Origin: Acidovorax benzenivorans
GTDB lineage: Bacteria; Pseudomonadota; Gammaproteobacteria; Burkholderiales; Burkholderiaceae_C
Assembly (NCBI RefSeq): GCF_028680575.1
Contig: NZ_JAPCKI010000004.1
Coordinates: forward strand, 248,001-312,000
Length of the DNA stretch: 64,000 nt
Direction of reading: 5' to 3'
Below, piece by piece: positions 38,068-48,179 of this stretch. The notes under the pieces are model-generated. The model saw only the letters and a list, made by a program, of their open reading frames with translations, did not search any database and was not told the DNA's origin. Each line of letters begins with the position of its first letter. The stretch's first letter is position 1. A program made the position numbers and the translations under genes.

Positions 38068-38877
38068 ATGCCTCTCTTCTCCGACCGCAAATCCGCCGCC
38101 CACCACCACATGCCGCCACCTGGCTTGCCCCTGCTGGCGCTGGAGTTGCGGGCCCCCTGGGAATTTGGCGCCGTTCTGCCCGCCTGGCCCGTGCTGCAGC
38201 GCGCTCCGCTGGGCGATGGGCACACGGTCATCGTGTTTCCGGGCCTGACAGCCGGTGACGCCACCACCCTGCCGCTGCGCCGCTACCTCGAATCGCGCAA
38301 CTACAACACGCTGGGCTGGGGCCAGGGCCTGAACCTGGGGCCGCGCGACGGCGTGCTGGAGAACGCCAAGGCCCAGTTGCAGCGCGCCGTTGATGCCAGC
38401 GGCAACAAGGTGAGCCTGGTGGGCTGGAGCCTGGGCGGCATCTACGCGCGCGAGCTGGCCAAGGAAATGCCGGACCTGGTGCGCTGCGTGCTAACCCTGG
38501 GCACGCCATTTGCCGGGCCACACACCTCTACCAACGCTTGGCGCATCTACCAGTTCGCCAGCGGCCGCAGCATCGAGCGCGAAACCGAGAACTACAACCT
38601 GCCCGAGGCGCCCCCGGTGCCCACCACCAGCATCTACTCCCGCACCGACGGCGTGGTGGCCTGGCGCGGCAGCATCCAGGCGCCAGCCGACCACAACCCG
38701 CACACCGAGAACATCGAGGTGGTGGCCAGCCACTTTGGCATCGGCCTGAACCCCAGCGCGTGGTGGGCCGTGGCCGACCGCCTGGGCCAGCCGCACGGAC
38801 CGGGCGTGGTGTGGCAACCCTTCCAGCGCCCCAAGCTGCCAGGGCTGCACTTGGTGTACCCCAACCCGCACCGCTGA
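38068..38877 (+). CDS. alpha/beta hydrolase, lipase-like
   Basis: About 269 residues. The nucleophile elbow is GWSLGG (about residue 125), preceded by TVIVFPGLTAGDATTLPLRRYL, the usual oxyanion/strand region. A later Asp in SRTDGVVAW and His in VVASHFGIGL complete a plausible Ser-Asp-His triad. There is no signal peptide, so it is cytosolic. Substrate unknown. Start ATG 38068 was chosen by the lack of conservation upstream; no strong ribosome site is seen. A strong terminator follows. Confidence 0.85.
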   Translation: MPLFSDRKSAAHHHMPPPGLPLLALELRAPWEFGAVLPAWPVLQRAPLGDGHTVIVFPGLTAGDATTLPLRRYLESRNYNTLGWGQGLNLGPRDGVLENAKAQLQRAVDASGNKVSLVGWSLGGIYARELAKEMPDLVRCVLTLGTPFAGPHTSTNAWRIYQFASGRSIERETENYNLPEAPPVPTTSIYSRTDGVVAWRGSIQAPADHNPHTENIEVVASHFGIGLNPSAWWAVADRLGQPHGPGVVWQPFQRPKLPGLHLVYPNPHR

Positions 38878-38927
38878 CCGGCCCGTGTGGCGACGCATCC
38901 GCCCACACATCCACAAAGCGCCCACAC

Positions 38928-38970
38928 AAAACAAAGCACGCAGAAGGTGCCCCTCTGCGTGCTTTGTTTT
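38928..38970. terminator. bidirectional terminator between two convergent genes
   Basis: AAAACAAAGCACGCAGA and TCTGCGTGCTTTGTTTT pair over 17 bp around a nine-base loop. It serves the hydrolase (plus) and could also stop the receptor gene (minus). Its right end merges with an interspersed element. Confidence 0.9.
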
Positions 38971-39028
38971 TGATAGCTATCAGCGCATATTCCACCTGCG
39001 CTTGCGGCCATTTTGACCTGAATTTTCA
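38967..39028 (+). repeat. interspersed element, copy 7
   Basis: Reads TTTTTGATAGCTATCAGCGC, ATATTCCACCTGCGCTTGCGGCC and ATTTTGACCTGAATTTTCAG. It starts in the T run of the terminator and ends 21 bp before the receptor stop codon. Confidence 0.75.
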
Positions 39029-39048
39029 GCCGAAGGTCTGTGGCTCCT

Positions 39049-40899
39049 TCAAAAGCTCTCCCACTCGTCGTCGTTGCCTCCAGCCTTGGATGCCGGGGCC
39101 GGGCTTGGCGCAGCAGGCTTGGCGGCCGCTGCAGATGTTGCGGGTGCTGCGCCGCTGGCCTTGGGCGCTGCAAGGCTAGCGGCTGGCTTGTTGCCGGTCT
39201 GGACGCTGCTGCCCAGGCTGGTGCTGCGCGCCGGGGCTTTGTAGCTGGGCGCGGGGATGGGAGCACGGGCGGGGGCTGCAGAGCTGCGCGCTGGGCTGTA
39301 GCTGCTGCTAGTGCTAGCGCTGCTGGCTTCGAGCTTGAACACGGCCACGGCGTTGACGAGTTCGCCAGCCTGCGCGTTCAGGGCGCTGGCGGCCGCAGCC
39401 ATTTCTTCCACCAGGGCTGCGTTTTGCTGAGTGGCCTGGTCCATCTGCGTGACGGCTTCTCCCACCTGGCCCACGCCTGCGCTTTGTTCGCTGCTGGCGG
39501 CGCTGATCTCTCCCATGATGTCGGTCACTCGACGGATGGCGCTGACCACTTCGGTCATGGTGGCGCCTGCTTTATCGACCAGCGCGGTGCCTTGTTCCAC
39601 GCGCTCGACGCTGGCGGTGATGAGGGATTTGATTTCCTTGGCGGCTTCTGCGCTGCGTCCTGCCAGGTTGCGCACCTCTCCGGCCACCACCGCAAAGCCC
39701 CGGCCTTGCTCGCCTGCACGGGCAGCTTCTACCGCAGCGTTCAGCGCCAGGATGTTGGTCTGGAACGCGATGCCGTCGATCACGCTGATGATGTCGGCAA
39801 TCTTGTTGCTGCTGGCGTTAATGCCCTTCATGGTCTCGACCACCTCGGCCACGACGTCGCCGCCTTGCACAGCCACGGTGCTGGCGCTCACGGCCAGTTG
39901 GTTGGCCGTTCGAGCGTTGTCGGCGTTCTGGCGCACGGTGGAGCCCAGTTCTTCCATGGACGCGGCGGTTTCCTCCAGCGCCGAGGCTTGCTGTTCTGTG
40001 CGCGCGCTCAGGTCGTTGTTGCCCGAGGCAATCTGCGCGCTCGCCGATGCCACGCCTTCCGCGTTGCTACGCACGCCCGACACCACGCGTGCCAGGTTGA
40101 CCCGCATGTCGCCCAACGCGTTCAGCAGTTGGCCCATTTCGTCCTTGCCGCCGGGGGGCACTTCGGTCGCCAGGTCGCCATCGGCAATCGCGCGAGCGGC
40201 CAACACGGCGTGGTGGGCGGGGCGCGTGACGGCGCGGGTGATGGCGACGCCCAGCACCGCGGCCAGCGCCACGCACAGCGCCAGCGTGCCCAGCACCCAG
40301 ATGCGTGCCACGGCGAACACCTGCTGCGCGTCCTCATTGGCCTGCAGGGCGGCGTCAGCGTTGATCTTTTGCAGCTCGCCCAAGGCCTCGGCAGTGGACA
40401 CGAAGGCCGACTCCGATTCACCCGCATACAACATGCTCAACGCATCGGCGGTCAACTCCATGGTCTCGGCGGTGCTGAAATCCACGCCCTTGGCAATGTC
40501 TGCCAGCTTATCCTGCAAGGCCACATAGGCGGCCTTTTGCGTCTTGTAGGTCTGAAAAACCTCGCTCTCCTTGGGCATGCTGATGAGCGGCTCATAGATC
40601 GCCTCTACACGGCCCAGGTCCTTATGGCGTTGAGCCACTTGCTCAGCAAACGCCTTGACTTCGGCCGCGCTGCGCGCCGTGACCATGCCCGCCTCGGCCC
40701 GGCGCATGCGGTTGAGCAACACGCGCAGCTCCCCCGTTTGGGTAACGCTGGGCAGCAGATTGGTGGCGATCTCCTCGGCGTTGACATGGATGCGGGACAT
40801 TTGCACCAGCGCAATGGCGCCCAGCAGCGCCGTCAGCAGCACCACCACCAGAAAACCCGCCGCCAGCTTCACGCCAATGCGCAGATCAGAAATTTTCAT
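39049..40899 (-). CDS. methyl-accepting chemotaxis protein
   Basis: 616 residues. TM1 at about 10-32, a helical periplasmic sensor (about 35-185) of the four-helix-bundle type, TM2 at about 190-212, HAMP, then the cytoplasmic hairpin with [26 protein letters not shown]-type tip. The signalling part is very similar to that of the receptor at 34587-36752. The C-terminal 90 residues are a Pro/Ala/Ser linker that ends NDDEWESF, matching the CheR/CheB-docking pentapeptide pattern. There is no CZB domain here. Ligand unknown. Confidence 0.94.
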   Translation of the reverse strand: MKISDLRIGVKLAAGFLVVVLLTALLGAIALVQMSRIHVNAEEIATNLLPSVTQTGELRVLLNRMRRAEAGMVTARSAAEVKAFAEQVAQRHKDLGRVEAIYEPLISMPKESEVFQTYKTQKAAYVALQDKLADIAKGVDFSTAETMELTADALSMLYAGESESAFVSTAEALGELQKINADAALQANEDAQQVFAVARIWVLGTLALCVALAAVLGVAITRAVTRPAHHAVLAARAIADGDLATEVPPGGKDEMGQLLNALGDMRVNLARVVSGVRSNAEGVASASAQIASGNNDLSARTEQQASALEETAASMEELGSTVRQNADNARTANQLAVSASTVAVQGGDVVAEVVETMKGINASSNKIADIISVIDGIAFQTNILALNAAVEAARAGEQGRGFAVVAGEVRNLAGRSAEAAKEIKSLITASVERVEQGTALVDKAGATMTEVVSAIRRVTDIMGEISAASSEQSAGVGQVGEAVTQMDQATQQNAALVEEMAAAASALNAQAGELVNAVAVFKLEASSASTSSSYSPARSSAAPARAPIPAPSYKAPARSTSLGSSVQTGNKPAASLAAPKASGAAPATSAAAAKPAAPSPAPASKAGGNDDEWESF

Positions 40900-41024
40900 G
40901 AATCACCTCGAAGTACCTCGAAACACCGGGGCAGCCGCAGCTGTGTAACCAAATGCAGTCTATCAGCGCGCCCCGCCGCGCACTGCGCGGCTTTTCCCTA
41001 CCCCACAGGGGCGCCACCCACAAA

Positions 41025-41059
41025 AAAAGCACGCCATCCATTGCGGATGGCGTGCTTTT
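41025..41059. terminator. terminator after ppa
   Basis: AAAAGCACGCCATCC and GGATGGCGTGCTTTT pair over 15 bp with a five-base loop. In the minus direction it is followed by TTTTGTGGG. It terminates ppa and is joined to another interspersed element. Confidence 0.88.
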
Positions 41060-41103
41060 GTTTTGATAGCAGCCAGTGCATGTGCCACTGGCGCTAGAAG
41101 CCT
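41060..41103 (+). repeat. interspersed element, copy 8 (diverged)
   Basis: Reads TTTTGATAGCAGCCAGTGCA, then TGTGCCACTGGCGCTAGAAGCC. The two CCAGTGCA/TGCCACTGG parts are complementary. It fills the gap between the terminator and the ppa stop codon. Confidence 0.65.
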
Positions 41104-41104
41104 A

Positions 41105-41641
41105 TCAGGCTTGCGACTTCTTGTAGTTGTCGATGCCGTCAGTGATTTCCTTCTTGGCGGCGTCAATGCCTTCCCAGCCCAACACCTTGACCCACTTGCC
41201 CTTTTCCAGATCCTTGTAGTGCTCGAAGAAGTGGGCGATGGCGTTGCGGCGCATGGCGTTCACGTCGTCAATGTCCTTCCAGTGGTCGTACATGGGCAGG
41301 ATCTTGGAAGTGGGCACGGCAATCACCTTGCCATCCACGCCCGCTTCGTCTTCCATCATCAGGATGCCCAGCGCGCGGCAAGTCACGACCACGCCGGGGT
41401 GCAGGGGGTATGGCGTGATCACCAGCACATCCACCGGGTCGCCGTCGCCCGACAGCGTCTGCGGCACGTAGCCGTAGTTGGTGGGGTAATGCATGGCCGT
41501 GGTCATGAAACGGTCCACAAAAATAGCACCCGACTCCTTGTCCACTTCGTACTTGATCGGGTCGGCGTTCATCGGGATCTCAATGACCACGTTGAAGGCT
41601 TCGGGGATGTTCTTACCTGGGGGGACGTTGTTGAGGGACAT
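41105..41641 (-). CDS. ppa: soluble inorganic pyrophosphatase (family I)
   Basis: 178 residues; hydrolyses pyrophosphate with Mg. The family I signature D-x-D-P-x-D is [11 protein letters not shown] (about residue 67), with [21 protein letters not shown] and the C-terminal [20 protein letters not shown]. The ATG at 41641 gives [23 protein letters not shown]. It is divergent from hppA across 256 bp, which should carry both promoters. Confidence 0.96.
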   Translation of the reverse strand: MSLNNVPPGKNIPEAFNVVIEIPMNADPIKYEVDKESGAIFVDRFMTTAMHYPTNYGYVPQTLSGDGDPVDVLVITPYPLHPGVVVTCRALGILMMEDEAGVDGKVIAVPTSKILPMYDHWKDIDDVNAMRRNAIAHFFEHYKDLEKGKWVKVLGWEGIDAAKKEITDGIDNYKKSQA

Positions 41642-41897
41642 GTCTTTGGATAATGGTTTGTTAACGGTAACCCGCGAGGCCTTGGGCGCTGACGCAGCGC
41701 AACGAACCGTCGGGATTAACCCTGATTTTAGGCGCACGCCCCTTTCTGCCCGCTTGCAAACCGGCGTTTACCTGTAAATTGGGTCCGTTGGCCAATCGGC
41801 TCCTGCGCGAAATGCATGGGTAGCATGAGGAAGCAACGCAGCGGGGAAACCACCGATGCGTTGGTCCCCCTCCGTGCAACACACCAAGGAGAATTGA

Positions 41898-43979
41898 ATG
41901 GCTGCAAGTTCAGCACTGACATCCCCTCTCATCCTCGCCCTCGTTTGCGGGCTCATCGCGGTGGCCTACGGCGTATGGGCCCGGGGCTGGATCCTTTCCA
42001 AAGACCCGGGCAACGCCCGCATGCAGGAGATTGCCGCCGCCATCCAGGCGGGCGCTGCCGCCTACCTCGCCCGCCAGTACAAGACCATTGCCATCGTGGG
42101 CGTGGTGCTGGCGGTGCTCATCGGCGTGTTTCTGGATGGCACCACGGCCGTGGGCTTCGTGGTGGGCGCGGTGCTTTCGGGTGCCTGCGGCTTCATCGGC
42201 ATGAACGTGTCGGTGCGCGCCAACGTGCGCACGGCGCAGGCGGCCACACACGGCATTGGCCCGGCGCTGGACGTTGCGTTTCGCGGCGGGGCCATCACCG
42301 GCATGCTGGTGGTGGGGCTGGGGCTGCTGGGCGTCACGGGCTTTTACTGGTTCCTGGCGGGCAACGGCAACCTCACACCCACGGCCAACCTGGCCACGCT
42401 GCTCAACCCGCTGATCGGCTTTGCGTTTGGCTCGTCGCTGATCTCGATCTTTGCGCGCCTGGGCGGCGGCATCTTCACCAAAGGCGCCGACGTGGGCGCT
42501 GACCTGGTGGGCAAGGTGGAGGCGGGCATCCCCGAGGACGACCCGCGCAACCCGGCCGTGATTGCCGACAACGTGGGCGACAACGTGGGCGACTGCGCTG
42601 GCATGGCGGCCGACTTGTTTGAGACCTACGCGGTGACGCTGATCGCCACCATGGTGCTGGGCGCCCTGATGGTGGCCACGGCCCAGGTCAATGCGGTGGT
42701 GTACCCACTGGCGCTGGGGGCGGTGTCCATCATTGCGTCCATCATCGGCTGCTTCTTCGTCAAGGCGACGCCGGGCATGAAGAACGTGATGCCCGCGCTG
42801 TACAAGGGCCTGGCCATTGCCGGGGTGCTGTCGCTGGTGGCGTTCTACTTTGTCACGCTGTGGATCATGCCGGACAACGCCGTTACGGCCACGGGCACCC
42901 AGCTGCGGCTGTTTGGCGCCTGCGCCACCGGCCTCGTACTGACGGCCGCACTGGTCTGGATTACCGAGTTCTACACCGGCACGCAATACTCGCCGGTGCA
43001 GCACATTGCCCAGGCGTCCACCACCGGCCACGGCACCAACATCATTGCGGGCCTGGGCGTGTCGATGCGCTCCACGGCCTGGCCCGTGGTGTTTGTGTGC
43101 ACGGCCATCATCGTGTCCTACGGCCTGGCTGGCCTGTACGGCATTGCGGTGGCGGCCACGTCGATGCTGAGCATGGCAGGCATTGTGGTGGCGCTGGATG
43201 CGTACGGCCCCATCACCGACAACGCGGGCGGCATTGCCGAAATGGCCGAGCTGCCCAGCAGCGTGCGCGACATCACCGACCCGCTGGACGCCGTGGGCAA
43301 CACCACCAAGGCCGTGACCAAGGGCTACGCCATCGGCTCTGCCGGCCTGGCCGCACTGGTGCTGTTTGCCGACTACACGCACAAGCTCGAAAGCTACGGC
43401 AAGGCCATCACCTTTGATCTGTCCGACCCGCTGGTCATCGTGGGCCTGTTCATCGGCGGGCTGATTCCGTACCTGTTTGGCGCCATGGCCATGGAGGCTG
43501 TGGGCCGCGCCGCAGGTGCGGTGGTGGTAGAGGTGCGCCGCCAGTTCAGCACCATCCCAGGCATCATGGACGGCACGGGCAAGCCCGAATATGGCAAGGC
43601 CGTGGACATGCTGACCACCGCCGCCATCAAGGAGATGGTGATCCCCAGCTTGCTGCCCGTGGTGGTACCCATTGTGGTGGGCCTGCTGCTGGGCCCCAAG
43701 GCGCTCGGCGGTTTGCTGATGGGCACCATCGTCACGGGCCTGTTTGTAGCCATCAGCATGTGCACCGGCGGCGGCGCGTGGGACAACGCCAAGAAGTACA
43801 TCGAAGACGGCCACCACGGCGGCAAGGGCTCTGAGGCACACAAGGCTGCCGTGACCGGCGACACCGTGGGCGATCCCTACAAGGACACGGCCGGCCCGGC
43901 CATCAATCCGCTGATCAAGATCATCAACATCGTGGCACTGCTGATCGTGCCGCTGGTGGTCAAGTTCCACGGCGGGTAA
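41898..43979 (+). CDS. hppA: membrane-bound proton-pumping pyrophosphatase
   Basis: 693 residues with about 15-16 transmembrane helices; couples pyrophosphate hydrolysis to proton export. The pyrophosphate-binding segment [23 protein letters not shown] precedes the [19 protein letters not shown] motif (given in pieces). The C-terminal acidic motif is [36 protein letters not shown] has Lys at the position that is Ala in potassium-dependent enzymes, so this is the potassium-independent, proton-pumping type. AAGGAGA lies eight bases before the ATG. Confidence 0.95.
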   Translation: MAASSALTSPLILALVCGLIAVAYGVWARGWILSKDPGNARMQEIAAAIQAGAAAYLARQYKTIAIVGVVLAVLIGVFLDGTTAVGFVVGAVLSGACGFIGMNVSVRANVRTAQAATHGIGPALDVAFRGGAITGMLVVGLGLLGVTGFYWFLAGNGNLTPTANLATLLNPLIGFAFGSSLISIFARLGGGIFTKGADVGADLVGKVEAGIPEDDPRNPAVIADNVGDNVGDCAGMAADLFETYAVTLIATMVLGALMVATAQVNAVVYPLALGAVSIIASIIGCFFVKATPGMKNVMPALYKGLAIAGVLSLVAFYFVTLWIMPDNAVTATGTQLRLFGACATGLVLTAALVWITEFYTGTQYSPVQHIAQASTTGHGTNIIAGLGVSMRSTAWPVVFVCTAIIVSYGLAGLYGIAVAATSMLSMAGIVVALDAYGPITDNAGGIAEMAELPSSVRDITDPLDAVGNTTKAVTKGYAIGSAGLAALVLFADYTHKLESYGKAITFDLSDPLVIVGLFIGGLIPYLFGAMAMEAVGRAAGAVVVEVRRQFSTIPGIMDGTGKPEYGKAVDMLTTAAIKEMVIPSLLPVVVPIVVGLLLGPKALGGLLMGTIVTGLFVAISMCTGGGAWDNAKKYIEDGHHGGKGSEAHKAAVTGDTVGDPYKDTAGPAINPLIKIINIVALLIVPLVVKFHGG

Positions 43980-43996
43980 CCCCCTCACTACCACCG

Positions 43997-44025
43997 TCAA
44001 AAAGGGGCCTGCGGCCCCTTTTTGA
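43997..44025 (+). terminator. hppA intrinsic terminator
   Basis: TCAAAAAGGGGCC, loop TGC and GGCCCCTTTTTGA, a perfect 13-bp stem 18 bp after the hppA stop. Confidence 0.92.
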
Positions 44026-44075
44026 CGCGTAACATCGCCCCCACCACGGCAGCCACCAGCCTCCCCCTACCGCAG

Positions 44076-46460
44076 ATGGCCTTGAAACACACCACCCCAC
44101 CCACCACGGCCCCGACCGACAGCCCCACGGCGCCCCAGCAGCGCATCGTCCAGATTGCGCAGGCCCAGGCCCGGCCTGTGGCGGAGCGCGTCATCGAAGC
44201 CACGCGCATGTCTCTTCAGTCGCGCCTGGACTGCGCCCGCACCCCAGGCGAGCACCACGCGATGCTGGAGGCGCGGCAGCAACTGGTACGACTGGCATCG
44301 GTGATGGCTGAGCGCTACCCCGACGCACTGCGCAAGGCGCTGGAGCAGGACACCGCGCAGGGCGACGACAAGCCCACGCGCTCTCTGTTCACCGTGCACT
44401 TTGACGAACTCGAACTGATGGACGAGACGCAGATCAACGAAAGCGTGGAGCGCGCCCGCGCCCGGCAAATTTTGATCTCCGCCGTGGAGGGGCCGCTGGC
44501 CGACCTGGATGCACTGGTGTGCGGTGCCCGGGGATTGCCCCTGGTACAGCCTGAACACAACCCGCTGCGGCCCGATGTTTTTTTACAGGCCCTGCAGTCC
44601 GTGGTGTCGCAAATGCAAGTCACTCCCCAGGTGCGCCACGACTGGATGGGACTCATGGCCCAGGCACTGGGCACCGAGCTGCGCAGCCTGTATCTGACGC
44701 AAATCGACCAGCTCAAACAAAGCGGCGTCAAGCCCGTGGGCTACGCCATGCGGCAGGCTACGGGCGAGATGCTTTATGTGGCCCCTGCTGACGAAGGAAT
44801 GTCGCCCGGATTCGCGGCCGACAACGACCTGTCTGCATCGTCGAGCACGGGCGACCCGTTGCTGACGCTGGACCGCCTGCGTCGCCTTTTGCTGGGTGAG
44901 TTCAACGCGGCACCTGCTCCCGACCAAGCGCACGCCCTGCCCGGCGACCCTGGAGAGTCCTTTGCGGAACGGTTCGCGCGCGAGTTTGAGCACCCGGCCG
45001 CCGCCCTCCCCCAGATTGATTCGCCCGCCACCGATTTCGCGATGACCGTGCCCGCCGCCTTCGAGGCGCTGCAGGAGATGAACCAGGTCGGTCAGATGAT
45101 GGAACGCCTGGGCACACCGCGCGCACCCGCAGGCAGCGGCGCCGACGGAACCCCTGCAGCCACGCAACGGCTGCAGGTGCAGGGGTTGGGTCAGACCCTG
45201 AGCATGGAGGTGGTGGCGCTGATGGTGGACAACATCGCGCGCGACACCCGGCTGCTCTGGCCGGTGCAGCAGTTCATCCGCGCGCTGGAGCCCGCGCTGA
45301 TGCAGCTGGTGCTGGCAGACCCGCGCTTTTTCAGCCACAAGGAGCATGCCGCCCGCCGCCTGCTGCAGGACATCACCGACCGCAGCCTGGCCTTCAACAG
45401 CCCCGACGCGCCCGGGTTTCAGAGCTTCATGCGGTCGCTCATGCACATTGCGGGACCGCTGACCACAGCCACCATCGACAGTGCCGATGACTTTGAGAAC
45501 GTCCTGCAGCAGCTGCACGCGAAATGGGATGAGAAAGACCAGGCGCTCAAGCAAGAGCGTCTGCGCGCTATCGAGGCGCTGCAGCACGCAGAGCAGCGCC
45601 ACCTGCTGGCCGCACAGATATCGCGTGAGCTTTGGCTGCTGCCAGACATCGGCAAGGTACCCGACGCCATCTCGCGCTTTCTGCTGGGCCCATGGGCCCA
45701 AGTCATGGCCGAGTCCCGCCTGTCTGCCAAGCCAGGCGCAGCCGACCCGGGCCGCTATCAAGAACTGGCGGACGCCCTGATCTGGAGCGTGCAGCCCGAG
45801 CTGACGCGCGCCAACACAGCGCAGCTGGCCCGCCTGCTGCCCAAGCTGCTGACCAAACTGCGCGAGGGTCTAGCATCCATCGACTACCCCGCCGACCGTA
45901 CGGAGGCTGTCTTTGAACTGCTGATGCAGCTGCACCAGCAGGCCTTTACGCCCGGACCGGGGATGGCTGCACCATCTCACGCACCCGCACCCGCAGCAAC
46001 GGCTGCGACACCTACTGCAGAGCCACCACCACAACCCGCCCCCCTTGACGACGACCCCTGGGTTGCACCTTCCGAAGCGAGGGAATCAGGCTACATCGAG
46101 ATATCGCAGTCGCCCCAGAGCGAGAGCGAAGGCGCAGATCCTGCCCCACAAGCTGAGGCTGCCTCCAGCGACGCAGCGGCCCCATCTTTGCCCCGCGCCA
46201 CCATCACGGTCGGCACCTGGGTCAACCTGCAGGTGGCCGGCCAGTGGGAGCGCACACAGCTGTCCTGGATCGGCTCGCATGGCAATCTGTTTCTGTTTAC
46301 CAGCCCCTCAGGCCGCACCCAGTCCATGACCCTGCGGCTGCTGAGCCGACTGCTGCAGCATGGCGCAATGCAGGTGCTGGCCGAACAAGCCGTGGTGGAC
46401 AACGCCTTGAACGCAGTGGCCCAGACAGCCATGCACAACAGCGTGGAAAGCAGGCACTGA
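44076..46460 (+). CDS. DUF1631 protein
   Basis: About 794 residues, soluble, mostly helical. Recognisable DUF1631 segments are RIVQIAQAQARPVAERVI, LFTVHFDELELMDETQINESVERAR, LEVVALMVDNIARD-like (SMEVVALMVDNIA), LLWPVQQFIRALEPALMQLVLADPRFFSHKEHAARRLLQ and WVNLQVAGQWERTQLSWIG near the end. That last part resembles the small C-terminal domain of this family. A Pro/Ala-rich acidic linker lies at about 630-700. The start was set at ATG 44076; a frame open to TTG 44022 would overlap the hppA terminator. Function unknown; the family is sometimes linked to cyclic-di-GMP or stress genes, which I cannot test here. Confidence 0.87.
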   Translation: MALKHTTPPTTAPTDSPTAPQQRIVQIAQAQARPVAERVIEATRMSLQSRLDCARTPGEHHAMLEARQQLVRLASVMAERYPDALRKALEQDTAQGDDKPTRSLFTVHFDELELMDETQINESVERARARQILISAVEGPLADLDALVCGARGLPLVQPEHNPLRPDVFLQALQSVVSQMQVTPQVRHDWMGLMAQALGTELRSLYLTQIDQLKQSGVKPVGYAMRQATGEMLYVAPADEGMSPGFAADNDLSASSSTGDPLLTLDRLRRLLLGEFNAAPAPDQAHALPGDPGESFAERFAREFEHPAAALPQIDSPATDFAMTVPAAFEALQEMNQVGQMMERLGTPRAPAGSGADGTPAATQRLQVQGLGQTLSMEVVALMVDNIARDTRLLWPVQQFIRALEPALMQLVLADPRFFSHKEHAARRLLQDITDRSLAFNSPDAPGFQSFMRSLMHIAGPLTTATIDSADDFENVLQQLHAKWDEKDQALKQERLRAIEALQHAEQRHLLAAQISRELWLLPDIGKVPDAISRFLLGPWAQVMAESRLSAKPGAADPGRYQELADALIWSVQPELTRANTAQLARLLPKLLTKLREGLASIDYPADRTEAVFELLMQLHQQAFTPGPGMAAPSHAPAPAATAATPTAEPPPQPAPLDDDPWVAPSEARESGYIEISQSPQSESEGADPAPQAEAASSDAAAPSLPRATITVGTWVNLQVAGQWERTQLSWIGSHGNLFLFTSPSGRTQSMTLRLLSRLLQHGAMQVLAEQAVVDNALNAVAQTAMHNSVESRH

Positions 46461-46600
46461 CGGCAACGTGCTGGATTTCGCAGCACACGGCACTACACCG
46501 CAGTCGGCACAGCGGTAGTGGTCAAACAGCGCCAACGGTGATACCCTGCTCTCATCACTCCAAGGCTTTGCAGGATTCAGGGGAATTTGTCAGGGCCTTA

Positions 46601-46680
46601 GCCCGCTTTGGCGGGCTTTTTTCTGCGCGCCCCGCTTTGGCGAGCTTTTTTCTGTGCACCCCGCTTTGGCGGGTTTTTTT
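46601..46680 (+). terminator. three tandem terminator copies, 29-bp period
   Basis: CCCGCTTTGGCGGGCTTTTTT, CCCGCTTTGGCGAGCTTTTTT and CCCGCTTTGGCGGGTTTTTTT start at 46602, 46631 and 46660. Each has a short GC stem, a TTT loop and a T run. The spacers CTGCGCGC and CTGTGCAC are also alike. They lie after DUF1631 and face the sensor-kinase gene. Confidence 0.88.
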
Positions 46681-46730
46681 ACGGGTGTCGCACAGAGGCA
46701 GTCCTTTTGCGGCGGTGGTGCTGCCACTGC

Positions 46731-48179
46731 TCAGTGGGAGATTGCAGCAGGCAGCGTGAGCACCGCGCGCAAACCGCCCAAGCCTGCAGGCTCCAGGTCC
46801 AGCCGCCCCCCATACAAAGCCGCCAGGTCCTGCACAATGGCCAGGCCCAGCCCCGTGCCAGGCACGGTTTCGTCCAGGCGCACGCCGCGCTCCAGCGCCT
46901 GCGCACGTTGTGCGGCATCAATGCCAGGGCCGTCGTCTTCCACAGTGACCACCAGCAGGCGCTGCGTTGCATCCACGCCGGGGAGCAGCACCTGCGCCTG
47001 CGCCTGCAGCCGTACCGCAGACCGGGCCCATTTGCAGGCGTTGTCCAGCAGGTTGCCCAGCATTTCCTGCAGGTCCTGCGCCTCGCCCGCAAAAAACAGC
47101 GGCACCTGCGGCGGCGCGATGCTGATGTCCAGCGCCCGGTCCGCATGCACCTTGTTCATCACGCGCACCAGGCCTTCCACCACCGGCTGCAGCGCGGTGC
47201 GCTGCCCAGGCAAGTGCGCAGAAGCGGCCACCCGCGACCGCGCCAAGTGCCAGTCAATGTGCCTGCGCGCCACCAACACCTGCTCACGCACTAGCGTTGC
47301 CAACTCTGTTCCATTGGTGGGAGGCTGGGCGCGGGCCGCGTTCTCCAGTACCGAAAGGGGCGTCTTGAGCGCATGCGCCAGGTTGCCCGCCTGGGTGCGT
47401 GCGCGCTCCACCACTTCGCCATGGCGGCGCAGCACGGCGTTGAAGTCATCGACCAGCGGCTGCACCTCGGCCGGGAAGGTCCCCTGCAGCTGCGGAGCGC
47501 GCGCCGCTTGCACGTCTTGCACCGCACGCTGCAACGCCTTCAGGGGCTTGAGCCCCACCGTCACTTGCGCCCAGGCAGCGGCGGCCAGCAGCACCAAAAG
47601 CACCGCGAGCGACAGCGCCAGCACCCCCGTGAACCGGGCAGTGGCCGCCTGCGTGACCTGCAGGTCGGCGGCCACTACCAGGCGCCAGCGCGCCGCATTC
47701 ACGCCCTCGGCGCGCACCGTGCGCTCCAGCACCAGCAACGGCGCGCCCTGCGGGCCCACTACCTCGTGCACATGCACTGCACCATCAGCCAGCGGATCCA
47801 CCTGCAGCGCCAGACTGGTGTCCCACAATGAGCGCGAGCGCAGCACGCCTGTCCGCCCCCTGCCGTCGGGCGCCATGGCGTCCACCTGCCAATACAGGCC
47901 CGAGTAAGGCTTGAGCCAGCGCGGGTCAGACAACGCCTCGGCGGCGATCACCGGTTGCCCTTGGGCATCAAACTCCAGCCGCGCAGTGATCTGGTCCAGT
48001 TGCAGCTGCAGCGCAGCCTGAAACTGCTGCTGCACATGCTCGCGGAACAATCCGCTCAACACCAGCCCGGCCAGCAGCATGGCCACGGCCACCCCCGCCA
48101 GCGTGACAGCCAGCAGCCGCACCCGCAACGACCGGAACCAGTGCACGGCTGGCGCAGGTGGCAAACCTTGCACGCTCAT
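46731..48179 (-). CDS. sensor histidine kinase (PhoQ/QseC-like)
   Basis: 482 residues. TM1 at about 18-42, a periplasmic domain (about 45-180), TM2 at about 183-208, HAMP-like region, then an H-box NLAHALKTPLSVLEN with the phospho-His (about residue 265). The ATPase domain shows N (LLDNACKWA), G1 (EDDGPGID) and G2 (GTGLGLAI). It is the third gene of a PepSY-regulator-kinase operon and overlaps the regulator by four bases. The signal is unknown. Confidence 0.93.
   Translation of the reverse strand: MSVQGLPPAPAVHWFRSLRVRLLAVTLAGVAVAMLLAGLVLSGLFREHVQQQFQAALQLQLDQITARLEFDAQGQPVIAAEALSDPRWLKPYSGLYWQVDAMAPDGRGRTGVLRSRSLWDTSLALQVDPLADGAVHVHEVVGPQGAPLLVLERTVRAEGVNAARWRLVVAADLQVTQAATARFTGVLALSLAVLLVLLAAAAWAQVTVGLKPLKALQRAVQDVQAARAPQLQGTFPAEVQPLVDDFNAVLRRHGEVVERARTQAGNLAHALKTPLSVLENAARAQPPTNGTELATLVREQVLVARRHIDWHLARSRVAASAHLPGQRTALQPVVEGLVRVMNKVHADRALDISIAPPQVPLFFAGEAQDLQEMLGNLLDNACKWARSAVRLQAQAQVLLPGVDATQRLLVVTVEDDGPGIDAAQRAQALERGVRLDETVPGTGLGLAIVQDLAALYGGRLDLEPAGLGGLRAVLTLPAAISH

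Noticed and set aside
39040-41097. Long plus-strand open frame opposite the second chemoreceptor
   Set aside because: Same shadow-frame composition; the minus strand encodes a complete receptor.
41910-44000. Minus-strand frame of about 696 codons opposite hppA
   Set aside because: His/Arg/Gly-rich, no domain, mirrors hppA exactly.
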